Positions 50,094 to 57,738 of a DNA stretch of 64,000 bases are shown here, piece by piece (within the stretch, counting starts at the first letter, position 1; every line of letters starts with the position of its first letter). The notes under the pieces were generated by a model. It worked only from the letters and a program-made list of their open reading frames with translations. It was not told where the DNA came from and made no database searches. The stretch comes from CAG-217 sp963605415 (lineage in GTDB: Bacteria; Bacillota; Clostridia; Oscillospirales; Acutalibacteraceae). Position numbers and translations under genes: made by a program. Location: assembly GCA_963605415.1 (NCBI GenBank), contig CAVCUL010000010.1:10339-74338 (forward strand), written 5' to 3'.

Positions 50094-51458
50094 ATGAAAA
50101 TTACAGTGATCGGCGGTGGCGGTGTTCGCTCCATGTTCCTTGCAAAGAGTATTGCGCAAAAGGCGGAGAAGTTAAAAATCGATCAGCTTTGCTTTATGGA
50201 TAATAACGCGGAAAAGTTGCGGATTTACGGCGGTATGGCAAGGCATGTTGCCCGGTTGCTTTGCCCAAGGATGGAATTTACCCTGACCACAGACGGCGCA
50301 GAGGCAGTGAAGGACGCGGATTATGTGATTACCACCATTCGGGTGGGCGAAGACGAGATGCGGGCGAAGGACGAGAGAATTGCTTTAGATTATGGTGTCC
50401 TCGGCCAGGAAACCACCGGTGCGGCCGGGCTTTCCTTTGCCATGCGAAGCGTGCCGGCGCTTGCCGCATATTGTGAGCTGATAAAAAAGTACGCAAAGGC
50501 CAATGTGAAGGTGTTTAATTTTACAAACCCGGCAGGTGTGGTCAGCCAGACACTGCGGGATATGGGCTATGACTTTACATATGGTATTTGTGACGCACCC
50601 TCCGGTATGCTGCGCAGCTTTGCACTTTTGTACGGAGAAAGTCCGGAAAACATACAGGGCGAATGCTACGGGCTCAACCACCTTTCCTACTTTAAAAGCA
50701 TTATGCTGAATGGCAAGGAGATTGTGCCGGAGCTGATTGAAAACGATGCTGCCTACCAAAAAAGCGATATGCGCTATTTTGAAAAGGCGCTGCTAAAAGA
50801 CAGAGGCTGTATCTTAAACGAATATCTTTACTATTATTACTATCGTGAAAAAGCCGTTGAGAATATTCTCCATGCGGAAAAAACCCGTGGCGAGCAAATT
50901 CTGGACATTAATGCGCATATGACGGCAGAGCTTTCGAAACTGGATATTGAAAATGATTTTGAAAGCTGCTTACAGGTTTTTAACAAATGGTATGGTCTGC
51001 GGGAAGGCAGCTATATGGCAAGCGAAACCGGCGAAAAGCGGACCCAGCCCTGGCATTTTGATCTTTATGCACAGGACGACGGCGGGTATGCGGGCGTTGC
51101 GCTTAAATATATTGAAACGGCTCAAAGCGGCACCACCGATACCATGATTCTGTGTATCCCAAACAATGGCGCGATTAAGGGACTACAGGCGGATGATGTG
51201 GTTGAAATCACCTGCGATGTGAGTAAAGCCGGCTGCGTACCCCATGCAATGGGCGAAGTGGACGCGCAAAATCTGGCGCTGATTCGCACAGTGAAAAATT
51301 ATGAACGGCTCTCATCAAAAGCGATCCGAGCGCGCAGCAGAAGCGCGGCAATTCAGGCGCTGACCCTCCACCCGCTAGTTAACAGCTATTCTCTTGCGGT
51401 AGAGCTGGTTGACGCGTATATTGATCACAACAAAATGTACTGCGACGGCTGGCGCTGA
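50094..51458 (+). CDS. GH4-family glycosidase
   Basis: 454 residues. GH4 enzymes use NAD and a divalent metal: KITVIGGGGVRSMFLAKSIA is the NAD fold, KVFNFTNPAGVVSQTL near 140-155, Cys 166 in GICDAPSG and His 196 in GLNHLSYF are the metal pair. It hydrolyses alpha- or beta-glycosides, often 6-phosphorylated. The type (6-phospho-glucosidase or alpha-galacturonidase) is not decidable. GGAGG is 7 bases before ATG 50094. Followed after 57 bases by a phosphodiesterase gene, so a co-transcribed cassette under AraC control. Confidence 0.92.
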   Translation: MKITVIGGGGVRSMFLAKSIAQKAEKLKIDQLCFMDNNAEKLRIYGGMARHVARLLCPRMEFTLTTDGAEAVKDADYVITTIRVGEDEMRAKDERIALDYGVLGQETTGAAGLSFAMRSVPALAAYCELIKKYAKANVKVFNFTNPAGVVSQTLRDMGYDFTYGICDAPSGMLRSFALLYGESPENIQGECYGLNHLSYFKSIMLNGKEIVPELIENDAAYQKSDMRYFEKALLKDRGCILNEYLYYYYYREKAVENILHAEKTRGEQILDINAHMTAELSKLDIENDFESCLQVFNKWYGLREGSYMASETGEKRTQPWHFDLYAQDDGGYAGVALKYIETAQSGTTDTMILCIPNNGAIKGLQADDVVEITCDVSKAGCVPHAMGEVDAQNLALIRTVKNYERLSSKAIRARSRSAAIQALTLHPLVNSYSLAVELVDAYIDHNKMYCDGWR

Positions 51459-51515
51459 TTTCAAAGCTGTAGGGTTTATTTATCTTGACGCTCTGTATTC
51501 ACCATGGAGGCAATT

Positions 51516-52910
51516 ATGAAACATGCGAAAAAAGATCAATCCGGGGCGGAAAAAACGGTTTTGACGGTTAAAAATTCCACGGTCAAGACACCTTGGCATA
51601 TTGTACGGCTGATTTTGCTTTTTCTGCCGCTTTTGTTCACATGTCTGCCGCTTTTCTGGGCGGGGCATAAAAATGTTTCGCTGCTTGCCTGGATTTTGAG
51701 TCTGATCAATCACGGCCTTGATTTGCAGGCCATGGTCAGCGACAAATCGTATTTTTTTGCGATACTCGCCATGCTTTGCGTGCTGATTTTCAGCCTTGTT
51801 GAAATCATCCGCGCCCTGTTTACTGCTGCAAAAAACGGATATAAACGCAATCTGGTTGCCTTTTCGGTTCATTTTATTTTGCTGGGGCTGATGGCCTTCC
51901 TTTCCATCGGCTTTGGCGCAAAGGCAAAAATCGGCTTGATTCTCATATTCCTGATATATCTGGCAAAGCTGATTGTGCACAATAAGGTCGCTGAAAAAGG
52001 CGCAAAGGGATATAGCCTGGCGATTTCGGTTTTAATCATTGGCTCGACGATTGCGTCCTGCTGCTTTTTGTACCATGCAAAGACGGTGCCTTACAGTGTA
52101 CCGGAAGCCGTAAGCGGTGATGTTCGCGTGGTGTCTTTTAATGTGGCCAGCGCGTTCGGCAGCAAAATTGACGATACGGACAGCATGACCCGAGCAGATC
52201 GTTTCGCCAGATATATGAACGGCGTAAAGCCGGATTTGATCGGCACCCAGGAAATGAATTCCTATTGGCTTTCCGCCTTGCAGTCCAGTCTTGCGGATTA
52301 TGAAAGTTATGGGGTGCAGCGAGGTGGCGACAGTCAAGAAAAAAACAGCGAGATGAATGCGGTGTTCTGGAACAAAAGCAAGTTTTCGCTGATTGAAAAA
52401 AATACATTCTGGCTCAGCGATACACCGGAGCAGGAAAGCAAGTACACCTATACCGACGAAAATGGCCGGATCTGTGAAGCCGGCTGTAACAGAATCTGCA
52501 GCTATGTGGTTTTGCTTGACAATAAAACAAAGAAAAAGCTGGTGTTTTTGAACACGCATTTGGACAACGCCAGCGAGCAAGCCGCGGATTTTGGCGCCGG
52601 TGTGATTTTGCAAAAAATAGAGCCGCTGAAGGCAAAGTACGGAAAAGATGTGCCCATTGTTTTGACCGGTGATTTTAACGAAACCCGGGACGGCGCTGCC
52701 TGTCAGTTGGTTGCCGGTACCCTGAACGATTGTACGGATAACGCAAAGAAAACGGCCACCTATCAGGAATGGGGCTATTGCAATACGGGAGACGAGCCGA
52801 TAGATTTTATTTTCACCAGTGGCAAGGGTAACAATTATACGGTTTTGAATGATCTTCGCGGCGGTTATATTTCCGATCACTACGGCATTTATGCGAATGT
52901 TGAGTTTTGA
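51516..52910 (+). CDS. Membrane-anchored endonuclease/exonuclease/phosphatase-family protein
   Basis: 464 residues. Residues 1-190 hold four membrane helices (27-50, 72-95, 108-130, 150-175); residues 195-464 form an EEP domain facing outward. Catalytic set: VSFNVASAF (Asn), LIGTQEMN (Glu), FLNTHLDN (His), VLTGDFNETRDG (Asp, Asn) and YISDHYGIYA (Asp-His). The fold cleaves phosphodiesters in nucleic acids, sphingomyelin or inositol lipids, so an extracellular target is likely. ATG 51516 has GGAGG 5 bases upstream. Middle gene of the AraC cassette. Confidence 0.87.
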   Translation: MKHAKKDQSGAEKTVLTVKNSTVKTPWHIVRLILLFLPLLFTCLPLFWAGHKNVSLLAWILSLINHGLDLQAMVSDKSYFFAILAMLCVLIFSLVEIIRALFTAAKNGYKRNLVAFSVHFILLGLMAFLSIGFGAKAKIGLILIFLIYLAKLIVHNKVAEKGAKGYSLAISVLIIGSTIASCCFLYHAKTVPYSVPEAVSGDVRVVSFNVASAFGSKIDDTDSMTRADRFARYMNGVKPDLIGTQEMNSYWLSALQSSLADYESYGVQRGGDSQEKNSEMNAVFWNKSKFSLIEKNTFWLSDTPEQESKYTYTDENGRICEAGCNRICSYVVLLDNKTKKKLVFLNTHLDNASEQAADFGAGVILQKIEPLKAKYGKDVPIVLTGDFNETRDGAACQLVAGTLNDCTDNAKKTATYQEWGYCNTGDEPIDFIFTSGKGNNYTVLNDLRGGYISDHYGIYANVEF

Positions 52911-52955
52911 TGCGTGGTTTCAGAAACAGGACTGCAAATCATCGGGAGAGAACAG

Positions 52956-54278
52956 ATGAAGGATTTTAGCTTTTATATTGTGGCCGATCCGCATTATTTT
53001 GACAGATCATTTAAACGAAGCGGCAGTGCCTATGAGGCAAGAAGCATTACAGACCAGAAGTGTATTGCAGAAACACCGGCCATTGTGGACGCCGGCTTTC
53101 GTCAAATTGCCGCGGACAAGGACACGGATGTTATTTTGATTTTGGGGGATCTGGTTTATCGTGGAGAATACCAAAGCCATGTGGGTTTTCGGGATTGTCT
53201 GTATAAGCTGAAGGAACAGGGCAAAAGAATTTATTTGATTACTGCTCGGCACGATTACTGCGAGGACGATCCGCCCTATGAGTTTGAGGGCGACAAAATG
53301 CTGCCTGTGCCCGGTATGCCCCGATCCCGGCTGTGGGCGTTTTACAAGGATTTTGGCTTTGGTACGGCCATCCGTACGCAAAAGTCCTCCATGAGTTATG
53401 TGGCGCAGTTGGCGGACGGCGTGCGGCTTTTGGCCTTGAATTGTGACGGCGACGGTAAGAATTTCAAAGGCCTGTGGCCGGATCAGCTGGATTGGGCGGT
53501 AAAAGAAATTGAAAGGGCACATCAGGAAAACCAGTACATTTTTGCCATGACCCATTATCCGCTGCTGCCATTTTCGCCGATTATGCCTCTGATTGACGAC
53601 ACCAAGCTGGATGATTGGGAAAGAACGGCCCGCGTTTTGGCGGATGCGGGGGTGGATCTGATTTGTACAGGTCATATGCATGCGCAGGCGGTGACGGATT
53701 ATACAACTCCAAACGGCAACAGGATTACCGATGTGCAAACCGGTTGCTTTGTGGGCTGTCCCTGTGCGTATCGAAAGGTTACACTTCACCCAAATACCGC
53801 CGAGGTTAAGTCTTATACCATCCATGATTTTGCGTATGACAAACAGGGCAAAACGGCAAAGGCGTACTTTGAGTGGCGATTTAACCGAATGATCCAGTGG
53901 AAGATGGAGCAAGCTCTGCCAAAGCCCGTAATGAAAATGCTGGATCGACTGACCGTGAAAAAGCTGGGTCGGCTGTTTTGCTTCAAGGCGGATAAAAGCA
54001 TTGAAAACCGGCTGGTTAAGGATGTGGGCATTGAGCTTGGCCGAAATGTATTTGTGGGCAATGAGCCGTATGTGCAGGGCACGCCGATTTATGCCGCTGT
54101 GGATAAGCTGCTGAAAAGGCTGCGCCCGATCACCTATGGGCTGGAGCGGAAAATGGGCAAAAAATATCCTGTGCTTTCAGATATGAATGCTTTTATTCTT
54201 TCCTTGATCGGCGATGAAAAGCAACGGGATTATGAAGCGACTGTGCCCATTCATCGGGATCAGTACAGCCGGGAGTAG
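52956..54278 (+). CDS. Calcineurin-like metallophosphoesterase with altered metal motif
   Basis: 440 residues, soluble. Motifs: YIVADPHYF (DxH), ILGDLVYRGE (GD), MTHYPLLPF (His), and LICTGHMHAQA (GHxH). The usual GNHD is TARHDY at about residue 98, so the metal-bridging Asn is replaced by Arg. The C-terminal 150 residues lack a known domain. A role trimming phosphate from products of the GH4 and EEP enzymes is plausible but only positional. Last gene of the AraC cassette, 45 bases after the EEP gene. Confidence 0.82.
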   Translation: MKDFSFYIVADPHYFDRSFKRSGSAYEARSITDQKCIAETPAIVDAGFRQIAADKDTDVILILGDLVYRGEYQSHVGFRDCLYKLKEQGKRIYLITARHDYCEDDPPYEFEGDKMLPVPGMPRSRLWAFYKDFGFGTAIRTQKSSMSYVAQLADGVRLLALNCDGDGKNFKGLWPDQLDWAVKEIERAHQENQYIFAMTHYPLLPFSPIMPLIDDTKLDDWERTARVLADAGVDLICTGHMHAQAVTDYTTPNGNRITDVQTGCFVGCPCAYRKVTLHPNTAEVKSYTIHDFAYDKQGKTAKAYFEWRFNRMIQWKMEQALPKPVMKMLDRLTVKKLGRLFCFKADKSIENRLVKDVGIELGRNVFVGNEPYVQGTPIYAAVDKLLKRLRPITYGLERKMGKKYPVLSDMNAFILSLIGDEKQRDYEATVPIHRDQYSRE

Positions 54279-54366
54279 CCGCCTTGGCGGAGTATGTCTG
54301 CGCCGGTGCAGACGGAAGTATCCAAACAAATACAATCCTGTATGAGCAGGGTATATTCAAGTAGGG

Positions 54367-54395
54367 TTGACAATAGGTGAATTTTATGCTACGAT
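54367..54395 (+). promoter_or_regulatory. Promoter without a downstream gene
   Basis: Perfect TTGACA (54367-54372), 17 bases, extended -10 TGCTACGAT with TACGAT at 54390-54395. Confidence 0.45.
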
Positions 54396-54401
54396 TATAC
54401 A

Positions 54402-54556
54402 AAATAAATATTGTGCCCTCATAAAATGCACAAAAGGGGAGAGCCTTGCGGCCCCGCCCCTCTCGTGTCAGCTGGTCGTTCACTTGAACAGTATTTCAAA
54501 CTTCCAGCTGAGTTTCTTAATTGCCCTGCAGGCCCGCAGGGCTTTTATTATTGCCC
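54402..54556 (+). ncRNA. Candidate small RNA
   Basis: From the preceding promoter the sequence folds into AGGGG...CCCCT, then CAGCTGG with an inner GTTCACTTGAAC and CCAGCTG, and ends in GCCCTGC...GCAGGGC with TTTTATTATT. There is no ORF with a ribosome binding site. The identification rests only on promoter, hairpins and terminator. Confidence 0.3.
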
Positions 54557-54595
54557 GGAACACTTTTTACACCCCAGGTAGCGAACGATTGAAAT

Positions 54596-54715
54596 TGGCA
54601 AGCGTGCGTGCGCTGTCGCTCGTCGCTTGCATAGTCCGCTGGACTGTTTCTCCCAAATTTTTTCGCTTTGCTCAAAATTTTGGACACTCGTGTTCGAATC
54701 CCTACGACCCAAAAC
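54596..54715 (+). repeat. Divergent family B-like fragment
   Basis: AGTCCGCTGGACTGTTTCTCCCAAAT (written here in halves AGTCCGCTGGACT and GTTTCTCCCAAAT) matches the hairpin modules of family B, with a different loop, then CTCGTGT. It runs into TTCGAATCCCTACGACCC, which looks like a tRNA 3' end but does not pair as one. Confidence 0.45.
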
Positions 54716-54720
54716 ATAAT

Positions 54721-54757
54721 AAAAAAGCCATCAGGTATAAATACCTAATGGCTTTTT
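54721..54757. terminator. Bidirectional terminator, serves tRNA-Arg
   Basis: AAAAAAGCCAT, AGGTAT and their complements ATACCT, ATGGCTTTTTT form a long stem. It ends transcription from the tRNA on the reverse strand. Confidence 0.8.
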
Positions 54758-54834
54758 TGGTACGCTGGAAGGGATTCGAACCCCCGACCTTCTGGTTCGT
54801 AGCCAGACACTCTATCCAACTGAGCTACCAGCGC
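54758..54834 (-). tRNA. tRNA-Arg (ACG)
   Basis: 77 bases on the reverse strand including an encoded CCA. Acceptor stem GCGCTGG/CCAGCGT with a G-T pair, D-arm with TAGCTCAGTTGGATAGAG, anticodon loop CTACGAA with anticodon ACG flanked by TCTGG/CCAGA, and T-loop GGTTCGAATCC. All arms pair. It reads CGU codons (A34 likely inosine, so also CGC/CGA). Confidence 0.97.
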
Positions 54835-54902
54835 ATATGCAAAAGCGCTGCTGCGCTTTTGCTCAAATACTATAGCACATCGCCTTTCAAAATGCAAGCC
54901 TT

Positions 54903-55337
54903 TTAGGTGATATTTTTTAAATAATCCTCTAAAAGGTCGGCGGCCAGGGCGCAAAGCTCGGCGCAGGGACGCTTTTTGTAGTAGCTTTCTGTGCGGGGTT
55001 CTGCCTGGGGCGTAGGCTTCACATTGGGGTCCAGACCCAAGAGTACCCGACACACCAAAGATCCGGTTTCCGCCTGAAAGCCCTTTGCCACCTGTTGCAC
55101 CATGGCATAGACCTCGCTTTTCGGTCGGTCGCCGTAGAGGGCAGACAGCACAAAGGTTACGCCGGAGACGGTGCCGCACACCTCTCGCATTCGACCCATA
55201 CCGCCACCGAAGCCTACGGTGAGTCGGGCAATGGTGTCCGGGTCCATATCCATTTCTTCCTGAAAAGCCAGGGCCACTGCTTGACTGCAATTGTAGCCGG
55301 ACTGAAAATTCTGCCGAGCCAAATCACCCTTGCGCAT
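54903..55337 (-). CDS. C_GCAxxG_C_C family redox protein
   Basis: 144 residues. The family is defined by its spaced cysteines: GYNCSQAVALAF near 14-25, GGGMGRMREVCGTVSGV near 43-60, LVCRVLLG near 97 and RPCAELCALAAD near 124. Cysteine spacing suggests a redox or metal-binding site. Role unknown. The ATG overlaps the stop of the next upstream gene (TAATG), so they are co-translated. Confidence 0.92.
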   Translation of the reverse strand: MRKGDLARQNFQSGYNCSQAVALAFQEEMDMDPDTIARLTVGFGGGMGRMREVCGTVSGVTFVLSALYGDRPKSEVYAMVQQVAKGFQAETGSLVCRVLLGLDPNVKPTPQAEPRTESYYKKRPCAELCALAADLLEDYLKNIT

Positions 55338-56050
55338 TACTCGGTGTCTCCGGTAACCACTTCCGGGGAAGTTTCAATAAACTTAGCGGTAATGGTCACA
55401 TCGTTGTCGCCAACGGTGAAGGAATAGCTGGAGTCGGTGGACTGCAGCTCGCCGTTTTGATACCAGCCGTCAAAATCGTATCCGTCTCTTGGAGAAGCGG
55501 TGAGGGTCACATTGTCGCCGCTTTCGTATGTGCCGCCGCCGGTGACGCTGCCGCCGCCCTGGGAGCGTACATTCACGCGCACGCTGCTGTCTTCAGTGGT
55601 GGTCTGTTTTTTGGTGGTGGTTTCCTTCTTCGTTGTGGTTTCTGTCGGCTTTTCCGTTGTGGGTTCTGTGGTGGGGGCAGTGGTGTAGCTGCTGCTGGTG
55701 TAGCCCTGCGCCTCTGTGGTGATCTCGGCAACGGTGGCCTCCGTCACGGTGGTGGTTTCCTTATCCTTGCTGCCGGAGGCTACGGCAATAATGATACCCA
55801 CCACAACGGCGATGAGCACCACGCACAGCACGATAATGATGATCATGCTCTGCTTGTTCTTTTGCTGTAATTTCTTATCCTCCTCCGGATTCGGCCGGGG
55901 AGCAGGAGCAGGCGCACCGTTTGGGATGGAGGCGCCGGACTGATCGTCCGCTTGGGCGGTCAACTCATTTTCGTCATACAGGGGCGAGCCGCAAACCTCG
56001 CAGATGTAGCGGCTGTCATCGTTCTCGGCTCCGCAATTTTTACATCTCAT
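55337..56050 (-). CDS. Zinc-ribbon membrane protein with InlB-type repeat domain
   Basis: 237 residues. N-terminal zinc ribbon CKNCGAENDDSRYICEVCGS (two CxxC knuckles), a linker, membrane helix SMIIIIVLCVVLIAVVVGII near 72-93, a Thr/Glu-rich stalk 100-165, and an outer divergent InlB B-repeat (GGGSVTGGGTYESGDNVTL, YDFDGWYQNGELQS, DVTITAKF). Envelope stress or surface sensing is conceivable. ATG 56050 follows GAGG. Ends against the C_GCAxxG gene. Confidence 0.78.
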   Translation of the reverse strand: MRCKNCGAENDDSRYICEVCGSPLYDENELTAQADDQSGASIPNGAPAPAPRPNPEEDKKLQQKNKQSMIIIIVLCVVLIAVVVGIIIAVASGSKDKETTTVTEATVAEITTEAQGYTSSSYTTAPTTEPTTEKPTETTTKKETTTKKQTTTEDSSVRVNVRSQGGGSVTGGGTYESGDNVTLTASPRDGYDFDGWYQNGELQSTDSSYSFTVGDNDVTITAKFIETSPEVVTGDTE

Positions 56051-56206
56051 ATCTTTGAACCTCACTTGTTGATTTTTGCTTTTTCAAATGCAGGGGTCAA
56101 AGACCCCATCTATACAAAAGTATAGCACACCGCCGTGCAAATCGCAATAATTATGTTAAAAATGCAGGCGATATGAAAAATTAAACACTAATTTTGTAAA
56201 TGGGGC

Positions 56207-56235
56207 TTGACTTTTTGGTAAATTTAATATAAATT
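56207..56235 (+). promoter_or_regulatory. Promoter of 56292 lipoprotein gene
   Basis: TTGACT (56207-56212), 17 bases, TAAATT (56230-56235), or TATAAA at 56228 with 15-base spacing. Confidence 0.55.
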
Positions 56236-56291
56236 TTATATGTACGTTTTTGTAAAACGGATTTCGACTTTTGAAAGGGGAAACTATACGT

Positions 56292-57266
56292 ATGAAGAAA
56301 TACGCATTCAAAGGCCTCGGATTGGTATTGGCAGTGGCGCTGATCGTTGGCTCCTTTGCCGGCTGCGCAAAGATCAACTATGTGACTGACGGCGCAATCC
56401 AGGCAATCAATGAGGTGAAGGACGGCAGCTGGAAGACCAAGGGCCAGGAAGATACCGCTACCAGCGAGGCAGATTTTGATAAGCCCGTGATCGAGGAGTT
56501 CAAGGCCGGCACTTACGGCGGCGTTGAGTTTAAGGATTTGGCCGCTGTTGTGGATTACTACAAGCAGGCCTATGACTACACCAAGACTCTGACCGCACAG
56601 TATAAGGACGAGAACGGCCAGACCCAGACCTACTATAAGATGCTTTGCGAAGAGGATCTGAATGTACATAACATTGCCATTGACGGCAGCGAGAACAAGA
56701 CCATCAACAACATGGTTCCCGGTATCGTAAAGCCCATTTACAATCCCGGTCTGAACGGTCTGGTTCCCTCCACCAACAGAGATCCGAAGCTGGATACCGA
56801 TGAGTGGGACGGCAACGGCGAGTCCCTGCAAACCAGCCGCCTGGTGGTAGACGATCTGGTGACCGCCAATGTGAAGGACAACGGCGACGGTACCATTACA
56901 CTGCAGATGCAGCCCAAGTATGTTAACATGAGCGCACCCGGTAAGGACGCACAGGGCCATATGTTCCAGTCTTTGGGCGCCATTGACTCCACCGTGGAGA
57001 GCATTACCGTACTGTCCTGGTCCGAGGGTACCACTGCGGAGAACTGCAAGGTGAACTATTACGGCGGTACCGCTACTGTAACGATTGACACCAAGACCAA
57101 GGAGATCACCAAGGCCGATTATATCATGGAAGCACATGTAGTTGTGTCTCACGCCTGCATTACCGTTATCCGTGATAAGAACGCTACCGTAGATGTTACC
57201 ATGAAGTGGTCTGCACCTGCCAGCGACAAGTATATGATGGAGAGCAAGGGCGTTTCCAGAGCGTAA
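56292..57266 (+). CDS. Lipoprotein of unknown function
   Basis: 324 residues. Leader MKKYAFKGLGLVLAVALIVG ends in a lipobox SFAGC (Cys near 25). The mature part begins AKINYVTDGAIQAINEVKDG and later shows a repeated beta pattern with KVNYYGGTATVTIDTKTKEI and DATVDVTMKWSAPAS-like closing strands (VDVTMKWSAPAS seen). I do not recognise a family. Own promoter and terminator. AAAGGGG sits about 12 bases before the ATG. Confidence 0.7.
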   Translation: MKKYAFKGLGLVLAVALIVGSFAGCAKINYVTDGAIQAINEVKDGSWKTKGQEDTATSEADFDKPVIEEFKAGTYGGVEFKDLAAVVDYYKQAYDYTKTLTAQYKDENGQTQTYYKMLCEEDLNVHNIAIDGSENKTINNMVPGIVKPIYNPGLNGLVPSTNRDPKLDTDEWDGNGESLQTSRLVVDDLVTANVKDNGDGTITLQMQPKYVNMSAPGKDAQGHMFQSLGAIDSTVESITVLSWSEGTTAENCKVNYYGGTATVTIDTKTKEITKADYIMEAHVVVSHACITVIRDKNATVDVTMKWSAPASDKYMMESKGVSRA

Positions 57267-57297
57267 ACACCTTTTCCGATTTTACAAAAAGCAAGGA

Positions 57298-57328
57298 ATT
57301 CCGCACCCGAGGGTGCGGAATTTTTTGT
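57298..57328 (+). terminator. Intrinsic terminator
   Basis: AATTCCGCACCC (57298-57309) pairs perfectly with GGGTGCGGAATT (57312-57323), then T-run. Confidence 0.85.
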
Positions 57329-57367
57329 TTGTGTGGGAGGATTATTATTTAGTATCACCTCTGGCGC

Positions 57368-57490
57368 AATCCCCCCCTGCGGCTGCGCCGCTTCCGCCTA
57401 ACGGGCGCCCGTCCCCTCTGTCGCTGCGCGACATCTCCCCGCACTGCGGGGAGTCACCCTTTGCAAGGGGGCTTAGATTTTGTAACCGTT
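57368..57490 (-). repeat. Dispersed palindromic repeat, family A, copy 3 (truncated, inverted)
   Basis: Begins AATCCCCCC and holds GCGGCTGCGCCGC, GTCGCTGCGCGAC and CTCCCCGCACTGCGGGGAG hairpins, the reverse order of copy 1. The other end lacks the terminal repeat. Further hairpins GGGCGGCAACCTGCCGCCC and GGTCGATGTGGGCATCGACC follow to 57571. Fills the 472-base gap before the next gene. Confidence 0.6.
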
Positions 57491-57738
57491 TTGCTTTCAT
57501 TTACTCGGTAGGGGCGGCAACCTGCCGCCCGCACGGTAGGTAAATGCGGGTCGATGTGGGCATCGACCCCTACAATTCTTTTCAAGCGATCGTCCATTGC
57601 AAGGACACGATAAACCGGCACGGCGTGCAGATTGGGATAAATTCAAGATGGATTTTTGTTGCGTTGGCGGTGGTTATCCTGTATAATAAAGTGGAGCGTA
57701 CCCTGCGGGGGCGTATCCCTTATATTAAGGAGAACAGA

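Noticed and set aside
54690..54715. TTCGAATCC near a tRNA-like end
   Set aside because: The flanking bases cannot form a T-stem or acceptor stem, so it is not a tRNA gene; the real tRNA is at 54758-54834.
57544..57738. Upstream extension of the 57739 gene
   Set aside because: It lies in hairpin repeats and has no ribosome binding site; ATG 57739 follows AAGGAG.
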